From: Bacteroidaceae bacterium
GTDB lineage: Bacteria > Bacteroidota > Bacteroidia > Bacteroidales > Bacteroidaceae
Assembly (NCBI GenBank): GCA_024398665.1
Contig: JAKSIS010000006.1
Coordinates: forward strand, 1-64,000
DNA: 64,000 nt
Direction: 5' to 3'
This document shows positions 8,769-18,421 of this stretch, piece by piece. Position 1 is the first letter of the stretch. The number at the start of each line of letters is the position of its first letter. A program made the position numbers and the translations under genes. The notes beneath the pieces were generated by a model, which was not told where the DNA came from, searched no databases, and was given only the letters and a program-made list of their open reading frames with translations.

Positions 8769-9196
8769 AGAAGATACTGGTAATAAACGGTCCCAACATC
8801 AATCTGACCGGAATACGCGAGCCCGATGTTTACGGCAGCCGCCCCTATGACAGTCTTGTAGGATTCATTCATGACAAGGCCGCTTCCATGGGGCTGGAGG
8901 TATGCGTGTACCAGTCCAATCATGAGGGCTGCATAATTGACCGCATACAGCAGGCCCTGACTGAGTCCGATGCCATAATCATCAACCCTGCCGCGTACAC
9001 GCATACCAGCATAGCCATTCTGGATGCGCTCAAGGCTGTGGGACTTCCTACCGTTGAAGTCCACCTGAGCGACATTTCGCAGCGGGAGGAGTTCCGCCGT
9101 TTCTCATATGTGTCGCTGTATGCCGAAAAGACAATATCTGGCCATGGATTTGACGGTTATGCCATGGCAATGGAATATCTTGCAGAAAAATACTGA
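8765..9196 (+). CDS. aroQ: Type II 3-dehydroquinate dehydratase
   Basis: 143 residues, the usual length of the small dodecameric type II enzyme, which dehydrates 3-dehydroquinate to 3-dehydroshikimate. Motifs: INGPNINLTGIREPDVYG with the catalytic tyrosine, QSNHEGCIIDRIQ, INPAAYTHTSIAI and VEVHLSDISQREEFR. It shares ATGA overlaps with aroA, and its stop overlaps the start of the next gene by one base. aroB, aroA and aroQ are here, but aroE, aroK and aroC are not in the window. Confidence 0.97.
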   Translation: MKKILVINGPNINLTGIREPDVYGSRPYDSLVGFIHDKAASMGLEVCVYQSNHEGCIIDRIQQALTESDAIIINPAAYTHTSIAILDALKAVGLPTVEVHLSDISQREEFRRFSYVSLYAEKTISGHGFDGYAMAMEYLAEKY

Positions 9197-10134
9197 TGGA
9201 AAATAACAGGCTGAAAAATATCAGGAACTATATCAGACACGGAATCTGGACAGCTGACACCGGTGAATACGGCAAGTTCAAGGCCCGATGCGCCAGGCAT
9301 CTGAAGATTTTCCTTATGACCCTGAAGACCTTCTCGAACCAGCAGGTAGGATACAGGGCCGTGGCGCTGGCCTTCTTCACGACGATTTCGCTCATTCCGT
9401 GCGTTGCGCTGGCGTTCACAATCACCGGAGGTTTCGGAATTGACGACGACCTGGCCAACCTGCTGAGACTGAATTTCGGTGACCAGCAGGCAATCATAGA
9501 ACAGGTGCTGGAGTATGCACAGAATGTCATGGGAGTGGCCACACACGGCGCATTCGGTGCAATAAGCTTCATCTGCTTCATCTGGCTGGTATTCTGGCTG
9601 ATGATCCAGGTTGAAAAGAACTTCAACTACGTGTGGCGCGTCAAGGTTGGAAAAACCCGCAACATATGGAAACGTCTTGGAGCATACACCGTAATCATTC
9701 TGCTGCTCCCGTTCGTCATAATCATGTTCCTTGCCACGTCCCTGCAGTTCACTGAAGGCAACGGTCTGATGAACCTGCTCATTGACATCCCGTTCTGGAG
9801 CACCATATCAACAGGTCTGAGATGGCTCATGACCTACGCCGTCACAGTTCTGGTCCTGATGCTCATGTACAAGTTCATCCCCACTCCGAAAGTGCTCATA
9901 AGCCAGGCATTCCATTCGGCGCTCATCACAGGACTGCTGTTCTGTCTGTTCCAGTGGATCTATGTCGAGACGCAGATATTCTTCAACCGCCTGAACGGAG
10001 TTTTCGGCGCCGTTGCCGCCATTCCGTTCCTGATGATATGGCTGAACGTGTCATGGTTCATAGTCCTTTTCGGGGCCGAACTGTCATACGCTTTCTGCAA
10101 CATTGAAACCTACAACCCCCTGGAAGACGAATGA
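9196..10134 (+). CDS. YihY/BrkB (UPF0761) family inner-membrane protein
   Basis: 312 residues with an N-terminal cytosolic part and about six hydrophobic segments. Family landmarks include YRAVALAFFTTISLIPCVALAF near residue 55 and the last helices FLMIWLNVSWFIVLFGAELSYA. Members are often annotated as ribonuclease BN or virulence factor BrkB, but the nuclease label is historical and function is unsettled. It is coupled to aroQ by TGATGG and overlaps the next gene by 4 bp, so it belongs to the same transcript. Confidence 0.85.
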   Translation: MENNRLKNIRNYIRHGIWTADTGEYGKFKARCARHLKIFLMTLKTFSNQQVGYRAVALAFFTTISLIPCVALAFTITGGFGIDDDLANLLRLNFGDQQAIIEQVLEYAQNVMGVATHGAFGAISFICFIWLVFWLMIQVEKNFNYVWRVKVGKTRNIWKRLGAYTVIILLLPFVIIMFLATSLQFTEGNGLMNLLIDIPFWSTISTGLRWLMTYAVTVLVLMLMYKFIPTPKVLISQAFHSALITGLLFCLFQWIYVETQIFFNRLNGVFGAVAAIPFLMIWLNVSWFIVLFGAELSYAFCNIETYNPLEDE

Positions 10135-11927
10135 TGGAAAGTTTTCTCCAGATTGACGGACTGTGCAAGTCATTCGGTGACAGGGTTATCTTTGACGGAC
10201 TGACACTCAACATAGCCCAAGGTGAAAAGGTGGGGCTGATTGCCCGCAACGGACAGGGCAAGAGCACACTGCTCGACGTGATTGCGGGAAACGCCGATTA
10301 CCGCAGCGGGACCATCACCTTCCGGCGCGACATAAAGACGGCTTATCTGGTACAGACGCCGCAGTTCCCGGCGGGCGCCACAGTCATACGCGCCTGCTGC
10401 GCATCGGATTCCGATGAGATGCTGCTCAAAGCGCGGCGCATGCTTACCATACTTGGCGTACCGGATTTTGAAAGGCCGGTATCCGAACTGTCCGGAGGGC
10501 AGGCCAAACGCGTTGCGCTGGCATCGGCCCTGATATCGGAACCTGATTTCCTCATTCTGGACGAACCTACCAACCATCTGGATGTGGAGATTACGGAATG
10601 GCTTGAGGAATACCTCACGGCAGGACGTCTGACACTGCTCATGGTGACACATGACCGCTACCTGCTGGACCGTGTCTGCAACCGCATTGTCGAAATTGAC
10701 GATTTCCGCGCCTACAGCTATCAGGGCAACTACAGCTATTATCTGGAGAAACGTCAGGAAAGGCTTGATGCCGAATCATCACAGCGGGAAAGCGACCTGA
10801 ACCTTTACCGCCGTGAACTGGACTGGATGCGCCGCATGCCCTGTGCACGTGGAGGCAAGGCACGCTACCGCAAGGAGTCGTTCCATGACCTGGAGGAAAG
10901 GCTGCAGCACAGGCGTGACGAACGCAGCGTGACACTGGACGTCAAGGCGTCATACATAGGGAAGAAGATCTTTGAAATTGACAGACTCAACAAGTCGTTC
11001 GGTGACAAGGTGATACTGAAGGACTTCAGCTACGTGTTCACCAAATATGAAAAGCTTGGAATAATTGGCGGAAACGGTGTTGGAAAGTCCACGTTCCTGA
11101 AGATGCTGCTTGGTCTGGAACAGCCGGACAGCGGTGTGATTGACCGCGGAACGACCCTGAAAATAGGCTACTATTCGCAGGAAGGCATGTCTTTCAATGA
11201 GAACGAACGTGTCATTGACGCTGTGACAGCCATAGCTGACCACATTGAACTGGATGACGGCCGCCGCATGTCCGCCGGTCAGTTCCTGCAGAAGTTCCTC
11301 TTCCCGCCCAAGACCCAGTACTGCTGCATATCAAAGCTGAGCGGCGGTGAAAGGCGGCGCCTGTACCTGTGCACCATACTCATGCGCAGCCCCAACTTCC
11401 TGATTCTGGACGAACCCACGAATGACCTTGACATAATGACCCTGCAGGTGCTTGAAGAATACATATCGCAGTTCAAGGGCTGTGTCATCGCCGTCTCCCA
11501 TGACCGCTATTTCATGGACCGCACGGCTCAGCACCTGTTCGTGTTTGAAGGTGACGGCAAAGTCACAGACTTCCCGTCGTCATACAGCGACTACATGGAA
11601 TGGAAAGTCCTCAAGGAGGATGAAGAAAAGGCCAGTCTTCAGAACCAGTCACAGAACAGGGCCGGGGGGCCATCCGGGGCAGCTCCCCAGCAGCGCGGAC
11701 AGGCTTCAAGGCCGGCAAAACTGACATTCAGGGAGAAGCGTGAAATGGAACAGCTGGAAACCGAACTGGAACAGCTGGAAACGGAAAAGGCTGCACTTGA
11801 GGAGGAACTTGGCGGCGGCAGTCTGCCTTATGATGTACTTCAGGCCAAATCAGCCCGCATCGGAGAGATAATTGACCGCATTGACGAGGCTACAATGCGC
11901 TGGCTTGAACTTAGCGACAAGTGCTGA
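10131..11927 (+). CDS. ABC-F ATPase, Uup-like with C-terminal coiled coil
   Basis: 598 residues and soluble. Two ABC domains: ARNGQGKST, LSGGQAKRVAL, LILDEPTNHLD; then GGNGVGKST, LSGGERRRLYL, LILDEPTNDLD. A basic linker separates them. A charged C-terminal coiled coil (about residues 525-595, rich in QLETE repeats) is characteristic of Uup/YfmR-type ABC-F proteins, proposed to act on nucleic acid or ribosomes. It is the last gene of the aro operon. It is distinct from the EttA-like gene at 2498, which lacks this tail. Confidence 0.87.
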   Translation: MMESFLQIDGLCKSFGDRVIFDGLTLNIAQGEKVGLIARNGQGKSTLLDVIAGNADYRSGTITFRRDIKTAYLVQTPQFPAGATVIRACCASDSDEMLLKARRMLTILGVPDFERPVSELSGGQAKRVALASALISEPDFLILDEPTNHLDVEITEWLEEYLTAGRLTLLMVTHDRYLLDRVCNRIVEIDDFRAYSYQGNYSYYLEKRQERLDAESSQRESDLNLYRRELDWMRRMPCARGGKARYRKESFHDLEERLQHRRDERSVTLDVKASYIGKKIFEIDRLNKSFGDKVILKDFSYVFTKYEKLGIIGGNGVGKSTFLKMLLGLEQPDSGVIDRGTTLKIGYYSQEGMSFNENERVIDAVTAIADHIELDDGRRMSAGQFLQKFLFPPKTQYCCISKLSGGERRRLYLCTILMRSPNFLILDEPTNDLDIMTLQVLEEYISQFKGCVIAVSHDRYFMDRTAQHLFVFEGDGKVTDFPSSYSDYMEWKVLKEDEEKASLQNQSQNRAGGPSGAAPQQRGQASRPAKLTFREKREMEQLETELEQLETEKAALEEELGGGSLPYDVLQAKSARIGEIIDRIDEATMRWLELSDKC

Positions 11928-11935
11928 GACTTGTC
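11916..11935. terminator. Short bidirectional hairpin spanning two stop codons
   Basis: GACAAGT (11916-11922) pairs with ACTTGTC (11929-11935). The loop holds the plus-strand stop TGA of the ABC-F gene, and the right arm overlaps the minus-strand stop of the SDR gene. No T run follows, so terminator activity is an inference from the convergent context. Confidence 0.45.
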
Positions 11936-12716
11936 ACATTGGCTTGATACGGCGAGCCAGGCGTGAACACAGACGCGGAAAGAATCTCTTGATATGGACC
12001 ATTATCAGTTCGCCACGGCCCACCAGCACTTCCTGACGTCCTTTTGAAATGGCACGCACTATCTTCTCCGCAGCCTTTTCCGGTGACAGTCCCGATTCCT
12101 GACCGGGGTCCATCACCCCGTGCCTGACACCTCCCCTGTCCAGCGAATTGACAGAAATGTCAGTCCTGACACGGCCTGGACAGACTACAGTCACGCGTAT
12201 GCCGCGGTCATGATACTCGGCAGCCAGGGTTTCAAAGAATCCGTATACGGCATGTTTCGATGAACTGTATGCGCAACGCAGGGGGAATCCGAATTTTCCG
12301 GCAATGGATGACGTTACGGCAATATGCCCGCCGCCATCGGCAATCATGCGCGGCAGGACGGCCTTGGTCATGGCCACAGGAGCGAAATAGTTGATTTCCA
12401 TCAGTCTGCGCACCATTTCCATCGATGTGTCCATAACCGATGTCCGCTGGCTGACCCCGGCATTGCAATACAGCACGTCAAGCCTGCCGAAACGTTCATA
12501 TACGCTGCTGACCAGGTCTTCAATGCCGTCAGTCCTGCTCAGGTCAAAGGGAAGGACCATGACATCGGCAGCCCCCAGTTCAAGACAGCGCTCCGCAACC
12601 TTTTCCAGTTTCGGAGCCGACGTTGAAGTGAGTACCAGAGCGGCACCCTGCTGCGCATAACGGCAGGCGCATGCTTCGCCTATGCCTGACGACGCTCCGG
12701 TAATCCAGACAATCAT
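11934..12716 (-). CDS. Short-chain dehydrogenase/reductase
   Basis: 260 residues with a classical SDR fold. The NAD(P) motif is ITGASSGIGEA, the structural motif is CNAGVSQR, and the active site has serine in SSIAGKFGF and YSSSK. The C-terminus carries a basic stretch (IKRFFPRLCSRLARRI) that may contact the membrane. The substrate is unknown. It overlaps the upstream VOC gene by 4 bp, so the two are cotranscribed. Confidence 0.9.
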   Translation of the reverse strand: MIVWITGASSGIGEACACRYAQQGAALVLTSTSAPKLEKVAERCLELGAADVMVLPFDLSRTDGIEDLVSSVYERFGRLDVLYCNAGVSQRTSVMDTSMEMVRRLMEINYFAPVAMTKAVLPRMIADGGGHIAVTSSIAGKFGFPLRCAYSSSKHAVYGFFETLAAEYHDRGIRVTVVCPGRVRTDISVNSLDRGGVRHGVMDPGQESGLSPEKAAEKIVRAISKGRQEVLVGRGELIMVHIKRFFPRLCSRLARRIKPM

Positions 12717-13786
12717 ACCTTCCTGACTATTGAAACGATTCCCATCATGCGGAACAGGAACTTGGGCAGGGGCTTTGAAGCGTCACGCCTGCCCATGTCA
12801 ATGAACCATCCCAGTTTCTTGACGACAGGAATCCTGTATGATTCCACGAATTCGACCAGCGTTCCGTCCGGGTCCTCATTGTATGTGAAGCGGCCCGATG
12901 CATCGCCCATGTCGAAAATCTGTCCGTCCGGGCAGCTGTCCACCGTGAACGGATAGCCCTTCTCAGCGCAGAACCTGCCGAATTCATTCATGCCGGTGAC
13001 ATCGAAACACAGCTGTATGAAACCGGGATCACCCCAGAAACGCCCCTCATATATCTTGCGCGGCACACGGTCAAGAGCCTGGACCAGTTCCACCATGCTG
13101 TCACCGTACAGACCTGAGAAAGCGCCTGTCCTGGATGCCGATGTACCCAGCAGCACACGGCGGTAACGCTGTCCGCCTTCAGGCAGTGCAGCCCAGTCGT
13201 CAAAAGAACCTGTGACATCAAACAGCACCTTGTCAAAGCCCAGCACCTGCTGATAGTATTCCATGGATTTCTCCATATCAGTAACTCCGATGAGAGCCCC
13301 AACCACACCGCCGGTAAGCGATTTCTGTTCTATGTATATGTCAGTGCGCTGGATAATCTGGAACCAGTTGCCGTAAAGGTCCTTTATGTAGAAGCACGGC
13401 GTGCCGTCAGGATATCTGCATATATCCGTGCAGCCGTCCCATTTCTTCGAAGCCGTTTCGTGGAACTTTGCCACATCACGGCACTTGATCTTTGCTGCGA
13501 AAATGCCCAGATCGGCTACTGCCGGCTGGAAAGGACATGGCTGCGGCTTGCGTTCGGAATACTGCCATACTTCAAGGCCGCCTCCGCCCTGCAGGCTGAC
13601 CGTAATGCAGGCGTGACGTTTCTGTGCTTTGTTACCGGTATAGGGAAGCATGCGTTCAGCTACGGTATCGTCTTCAAGAATGCGTACGTTTATTCCGAAC
13701 ATGTCAATGAACCAGTTCCATGACCTGCTGAAATCAACCGTGCCCACACCTACCTGCTGAATGCCTGAAATGTTGAATTTTTCCAT
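12713..13786 (-). CDS. Two-domain VOC (glyoxalase/dioxygenase superfamily) protein
   Basis: 357 residues containing two vicinal-oxygen-chelate modules. The first starts at ISGIQQVGVGTVDFSRSW and ends near LYGNWFQIIQ; the second starts at GALIGVTDMEKSMEYY and ends at DPDGTLVEFVE. Each has the paired beta-alpha-beta pattern of glyoxalase/bleomycin-resistance proteins. The reaction is unknown. Coupling to the SDR gene suggests a joint small-molecule pathway, which I cannot name. Confidence 0.8.
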   Translation of the reverse strand: MEKFNISGIQQVGVGTVDFSRSWNWFIDMFGINVRILEDDTVAERMLPYTGNKAQKRHACITVSLQGGGGLEVWQYSERKPQPCPFQPAVADLGIFAAKIKCRDVAKFHETASKKWDGCTDICRYPDGTPCFYIKDLYGNWFQIIQRTDIYIEQKSLTGGVVGALIGVTDMEKSMEYYQQVLGFDKVLFDVTGSFDDWAALPEGGQRYRRVLLGTSASRTGAFSGLYGDSMVELVQALDRVPRKIYEGRFWGDPGFIQLCFDVTGMNEFGRFCAEKGYPFTVDSCPDGQIFDMGDASGRFTYNEDPDGTLVEFVESYRIPVVKKLGWFIDMGRRDASKPLPKFLFRMMGIVSIVRKV

Positions 13787-13925
13787 AGTCTGAATAAGGA
13801 TTGTCTTTCACAGGCAAAGATACAACTAAATTTTCCAATTTCTAAGGAGTGAAGGCTATCCGCACAGCACAGCGACATGAAAAATACCCGAAATGAACGC
13901 ATTTCTTCTTTTTTCATCCATTTTC

Positions 13926-13955
13926 TTGCACATTATAATAATTGGGATAATTTTG
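13926..13955 (+). promoter_or_regulatory. Bacteroidetes promoter of the GH54 gene
   Basis: A TTG (-33) at 13926-13928 and TAATTTTG (-7) at 13948-13955 are separated by 19 bases, matching the TTTG/TAnnTTTG spacing. The start codon is 35 bp downstream. Confidence 0.7.
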
Positions 13956-13989
13956 CGTCTCAAACGACTAACCAACACAAAAGCCAATC

Positions 13990-16900
13990 ATGAAGAAATC
14001 TGGTATTGCCCTGATACTGACGGCAGCAGTCCTTGCTCCGGCAGCTATCGTGGCTGTCGCCGCAGGTGACAGCAAGATACCGCAGCGTCCCGACGGACCC
14101 TGTGACGTATATGCAAAGGGTGGCACTCCCTGTACTGCCGCCCACTCCTCAACCAGAGCTCTGTACCGCGACTACAACGGTCCGCTCTATCAGGTAATGA
14201 GACAGTCTGACAACAAGACCCTTGACATAGGAATAGTCCAGCCAAGCGCAGGAGATCCCGGCGGTTATGCCGATGCTGCCGCCCAGGACCGTTTCTGCCA
14301 GGACACCTACTGCTGGATCACCATTCTGTATGACCAGTCTGGAAAGGGCAACGATCTTGTACAGGCTCCGCGCGGCGGATTCGGAGGTCTGGCAATGGGC
14401 GGATTCAACAATGTTCCTGTAGCTGACTGGGCCCCCGTCACAATCATGGGACACAAGGTATACGGCGTGTTCATCAACGCAGGCATGGGTCTGCGCTGGA
14501 ATGACGCTCACGGCACAGCGGTCGATGATCAGGCTGAAGGCCAGTACTGGGTCATCAACGGCCACCATTACAACACAGGCTGCTGCTTCGACTACGGCAA
14601 TGCTGAAACTGACAGCCGTGATGACGGTGACGGCACAATGGAGACAACCTATTACGGCAACCAGCCTTCATGGTACAAGGGACAGGCTCCCGGACCGTGG
14701 ATCATGACAGACCAGGAGAACAACCTGGTAGGCTGCGTGAATCCTGACCCCAATGACAAGTACTGTGCAGACATACCCAGCATAAGCTGGCGTTTCGTCA
14801 CAGCTACGGCCGACGGCGAACCCCACCACTGGCGTTCCATGGGCGGCAATGCACAGGGCGGTGAACTCCAAATCATGTATGACGGCATACGCATCCAGAA
14901 CCCGCGTCAGAGCTATGACCCCATGCGCAAGCAGGGTGCCATACTGCTGGGTAACGGCGGTGACAATTCAAACGGTTCGTCAGGCACATTCTATGAGGCC
15001 GCAATGACCGCAGCCGGAACATTCCCCACAATTGAGACCAACCAGGCAGTCCAGGCCAATGTCGTGGCTGCAAAGTATGAGGTCGCAACTCTTTTGGTCA
15101 GCGCGGCAAACAAGACTTCCAAGCCCAACATGCTGCAGACATTCTCACCCAAGAGCACAGAGAATGTGGCCGTCACATTCGTAAATACAACAGGCGCCCC
15201 CATCAATGACCTTGAAATCAGTCTCAAGACGCCCAAGGGCTGGAAGGCTGCAGTAGCCGGTTCAAAAGACAAGACCCGCAAGGTAGGCTATGAAGTGGCT
15301 CCCGGCCAGACCGTAGTCGTTACATTCGCCGTGACATCGGGCAAGAAACTGTTCAACGGAGACCTGCAGGCAGTTGCAAAGTTCAACGCAGGCACCACAT
15401 TCACAGCTCATGAAAAGGTCCGCAACGTGGCTCCAGTCAAGATCAACGAATTCCGCATCGCTGACGGCAGCGGCAACTCAAGCAACTCATTCATCGAACT
15501 TTACAATGCCGGCGACAAGGCTGTGAACATATCGGGCTGGAATCTTACACACCACGGCGTGAACCTGCCATATTTCTCATCAATTGAGATTCCTGTAGGA
15601 ACGAAACTGGCTCCAAAGGGATTCTATCTGATGGGAATAAGCAACTCCGGCCTTTCTGTCGATGCTGCAAAGGGTGACAATGTCATTTACGTGCGCAGCG
15701 TTGCAGGCATTGAAGCAGGTCATGAGATTCAGATAGGTACGGGAAAGAATGCTGAAACACGCAAGGTTGCAGCCGTAATCACCCCGCAGACCGCACAGCA
15801 GCAGAACGGCGGCCAGGGCGGTTTCCCAGGCAGACAGCAGGGCGGTTTCAACGGCAGCCCGACCACCGTCTGGCAGCCGCTGCCGGAAGGTCCGGTAATC
15901 ACCATCCCGGCCGGTTCGAACAACATTCCGGTAACCAGTATAGCAGGCTTCAAGGTTGGAGACAAGATGGCCATAGGATACGGTTCAACCTACCCCGCAG
16001 TATCGAATTCACTTGAGAAATATGAAGTTGTGACCATAACTGAGGTCGGCAAGCCCGGCACACAGGCATGGCTTTCAATGGATGCAAAGAAGGGTGACAC
16101 CAACATCAAGGTTTCAAGCACCCAGAACATCACTGCCGGTGACAGGATACGTCTTGACATTGACAGCAAGGGCCACGGCGTTGAATGGGTGACCGTCAAA
16201 TCAGTGGGCACGCAGTCCAGCCGCAGCACGTTTAATGGTCCTCTGGGCCCGAATGACAATCCCGGCACTGGTCTTGAACTTATGGAGCCCCTCAAGTTCG
16301 ACCACTCCAGCAACATGCCGTTCGCAGTCAACGGTACCGGTATCACATTCGAACCCGCTTCAAAATTCGACCACTCCAGCAACGAACCCGTCCTGCCGCT
16401 GGTTTACGCAATAGAACTTGACAAGGCACTTTCAAAGGCACACGCAATCAACGATGTCGTCTATGACGCACAGGTAAAGAATGCAGGCTATCACGGTGAC
16501 GTTGAGGCTGACCTGCTGTTCGGCGGTCCCGCAGTTGACGCATCACGCGGCAACATGACCCTGCGCACAGGAAACGGACTGATTGTGGACGCCCTGAACT
16601 ACGGCGGTCTGGTTGACCCGTGGCTGGCCGAGGGCTACCATGAGGATGCCGGAGCAGGCGCTGACGGCGCATACGCCAGGATTCCTTCAGGAGCACGCGG
16701 CGGATTCGGCATGCAGGGCGGAACGCCGGTGGCAGGACCCAACCTGAGCACAGGCCGTTATCCTGACGGTTTTGACACCGATGACAACAAGCTTGACTTC
16801 CATGCAGGCAGCGCAATGACAATTGCCGCTCCCGTCAAGGCCGGAGAAAACAATGTGAAGGTGGCCTCAACCAACGGCATTTCACTTGGTCAGGTGCTGT

Positions 16901-17304
16901 ATCTGGGATCAGGCGAAAGCATGGAGAAGGTAAGGGTTGCAGTTGTAGGCACAGCCGGTGCAACAGCCATCCAGACAGCCGCTCAGAAGGGCGGAAAGAC
17001 ACTTTCCGTTGCCAGCGCACAGGGATTCCAGGCAGGTCAGAAGGTCTTCATAGGCAAGGATTCCTACACCGTTGAATCAGTACAGGTGGTGCAGCGCCGC
17101 GGAGGCTGGGGACGCCAGCCCGCCACAGCACCCACGGTACTTGATTCAGTCACTCTGGTTGAAGAACTGAAGTCCGATGTCAGTGCAGGAGAGTATCTGG
17201 CAGGCAGCGGCATCACCCTTGGCGCACCCGTCACCAGAAACCACGGTGCCGGCGACGCCTTCGGAGCATCAGTTGCTACTCCTGGAAAGCCAAACATCCA
17301 GTAA
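13990..17304 (+). CDS. GH54 alpha-L-arabinofuranosidase with lamin-tail domain
   Basis: 1104 residues with a signal peptide (about 1-25). Residues 30-365 match the GH54 AbfB catalytic domain: GPCDVYAKGGTPCTAAHS, RALYRDYNGPLYQV, FCQDTYCWITILYDQSG, CCFDYGNAET, GDGTMETTYYGN and GNGGDNS. The cysteines that form family disulfides are retained. This family releases arabinose from arabinan and arabinoxylan. After it come a NEW3-like beta-sandwich (about 375-465), a lamin-tail domain (VKINEFRIADGSGN onward, about 475-560) and several repeated beta modules rich in glycine. The fungal arabinose-binding CBM42 is not apparent. It is probably secreted or surface-attached. The VKOR fusion gene follows with no gap. 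Confidence 0.87.
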   Translation: MKKSGIALILTAAVLAPAAIVAVAAGDSKIPQRPDGPCDVYAKGGTPCTAAHSSTRALYRDYNGPLYQVMRQSDNKTLDIGIVQPSAGDPGGYADAAAQDRFCQDTYCWITILYDQSGKGNDLVQAPRGGFGGLAMGGFNNVPVADWAPVTIMGHKVYGVFINAGMGLRWNDAHGTAVDDQAEGQYWVINGHHYNTGCCFDYGNAETDSRDDGDGTMETTYYGNQPSWYKGQAPGPWIMTDQENNLVGCVNPDPNDKYCADIPSISWRFVTATADGEPHHWRSMGGNAQGGELQIMYDGIRIQNPRQSYDPMRKQGAILLGNGGDNSNGSSGTFYEAAMTAAGTFPTIETNQAVQANVVAAKYEVATLLVSAANKTSKPNMLQTFSPKSTENVAVTFVNTTGAPINDLEISLKTPKGWKAAVAGSKDKTRKVGYEVAPGQTVVVTFAVTSGKKLFNGDLQAVAKFNAGTTFTAHEKVRNVAPVKINEFRIADGSGNSSNSFIELYNAGDKAVNISGWNLTHHGVNLPYFSSIEIPVGTKLAPKGFYLMGISNSGLSVDAAKGDNVIYVRSVAGIEAGHEIQIGTGKNAETRKVAAVITPQTAQQQNGGQGGFPGRQQGGFNGSPTTVWQPLPEGPVITIPAGSNNIPVTSIAGFKVGDKMAIGYGSTYPAVSNSLEKYEVVTITEVGKPGTQAWLSMDAKKGDTNIKVSSTQNITAGDRIRLDIDSKGHGVEWVTVKSVGTQSSRSTFNGPLGPNDNPGTGLELMEPLKFDHSSNMPFAVNGTGITFEPASKFDHSSNEPVLPLVYAIELDKALSKAHAINDVVYDAQVKNAGYHGDVEADLLFGGPAVDASRGNMTLRTGNGLIVDALNYGGLVDPWLAEGYHEDAGAGADGAYARIPSGARGGFGMQGGTPVAGPNLSTGRYPDGFDTDDNKLDFHAGSAMTIAAPVKAGENNVKVASTNGISLGQVLYLGSGESMEKVRVAVVGTAGATAIQTAAQKGGKTLSVASAQGFQAGQKVFIGKDSYTVESVQVVQRRGGWGRQPATAPTVLDSVTLVEELKSDVSAGEYLAGSGITLGAPVTRNHGAGDAFGASVATPGKPNIQ

Positions 17305-17305
17305 C

Positions 17306-18421
17306 TTGAAGAAAGACAGAAACATACTTGAATGGACAATGGTGTCGCTCGGCACCATTGTCCTTATTTTGAGCATCGTGCTGTGCATACATGCCCTGTC
17401 TGGACGCGGACTCATAGGCTGTCAGGCAGGCACATCGTGCAATCAGGTATTAGGCAGCCGCTGGTCTTTCCTTCTGGGAACAGTGCCTGTCAGCGCACTT
17501 GCAATGGGCGCATACATCGCACTGCTGTTCTGTCTGTTGTCCTTTGACCGTCTTGAACCTGACATGCAGCGCTTTACAGGACGCATCATGCTGGTCATAG
17601 GCGGCGCGGTCTTCGGCAGCGCCATCTGGTTCATCCGCCTGCAGCGTACCCTGATTCACGCCTTCTGCCCCTACTGCATGACAGCCCACATTTTGGGCAT
17701 GATACTGGCCGTGCTCATCATTTTCTGGTGCGCCAGACGTGACATCAGCGGCCGCGCACTGCATTTTCTCATCGGACTCCTGCTATCCGTTGCCCTGGCC
17801 GTTCTGCAGTTGTGCACCACGCCAAAAACGCTGTCCGAACGCGGTTTCGCCCAGGAGGAACTGCCGCAGTTTGATATGGACGAACTGCCAGTCATCGGCA
17901 AGTCCGATGCCCCCACGGCCGTCACCCTGCTCTTTGACTGGCAATGCTCGCACTGCCGCCGCATACACCTCATGCTGCCCGATGTGGTCCGTGAGCTGCA
18001 TGACAGCGTGGCTTTCATCTGCTGTCCTGTTTCACTGAGCAACGAATGCAACCCTTACGTCCCCTACTCCGCTGACCAGTTTGCTGGCTCCTGCGAACTC
18101 ATGCGCATGGGACTTGCCCTGTGGCGCACTGACAGGGATGCTTTCCGGGAATATGAACGCTGGTTTTTCGGGCGTGATCTGCCTACTGTAGGTGAAGCCC
18201 GCAACAAAGCGCAGAATCTGATTGGTGATGAAGCTCTGGAAAAGGCCATGCAGGACCCTTGGATTGACAGCTACACCATGAAGGCGCTGGAACTCTTCGG
18301 CCGCACATCAGTCAACGGCAAGGCCGCCATACCCCGCTTCATCTGTGAAGGCGCCTGGCTTGTCCCCGACGCCGATGACGCCCCCTCGCTTGCCGCCCTA
18401 ATCCGCTCATTTGCACAATAG
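17306..18421 (+). CDS. VKOR-DsbA fusion, disulfide-forming membrane protein
   Basis: About 371 residues. The N-terminal part has several membrane helices of the vitamin K epoxide reductase family, with the C...SCNQVLGS cysteines and the active-site FCPYC. The C-terminal part is a DsbA/DsbG-like thioredoxin domain with WQCSHCRR. VKOR reoxidises the thiol oxidase using quinone, so the fusion would drive periplasmic disulfide formation. The start is uncertain: TTG at 17306 gives MKKDRNILEW before the first helix, ATG at 17339 is an alternative, and the frame back to 17177 overlaps GH54. The gene ends inside the palindromic repeat at 18411, where TAG comes from a degenerate unit, and overlaps the convergent gene by 15 bp. 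Confidence 0.85.
   Translation: MKKDRNILEWTMVSLGTIVLILSIVLCIHALSGRGLIGCQAGTSCNQVLGSRWSFLLGTVPVSALAMGAYIALLFCLLSFDRLEPDMQRFTGRIMLVIGGAVFGSAIWFIRLQRTLIHAFCPYCMTAHILGMILAVLIIFWCARRDISGRALHFLIGLLLSVALAVLQLCTTPKTLSERGFAQEELPQFDMDELPVIGKSDAPTAVTLLFDWQCSHCRRIHLMLPDVVRELHDSVAFICCPVSLSNECNPYVPYSADQFAGSCELMRMGLALWRTDRDAFREYERWFFGRDLPTVGEARNKAQNLIGDEALEKAMQDPWIDSYTMKALELFGRTSVNGKAAIPRFICEGAWLVPDADDAPSLAALIRSFAQ

Noticed and set aside
17177..17305. Longer start of the VKOR fusion inside GH54
   Set aside because: It overlaps 128 bp of the GH54 coding end and adds no conserved sequence.
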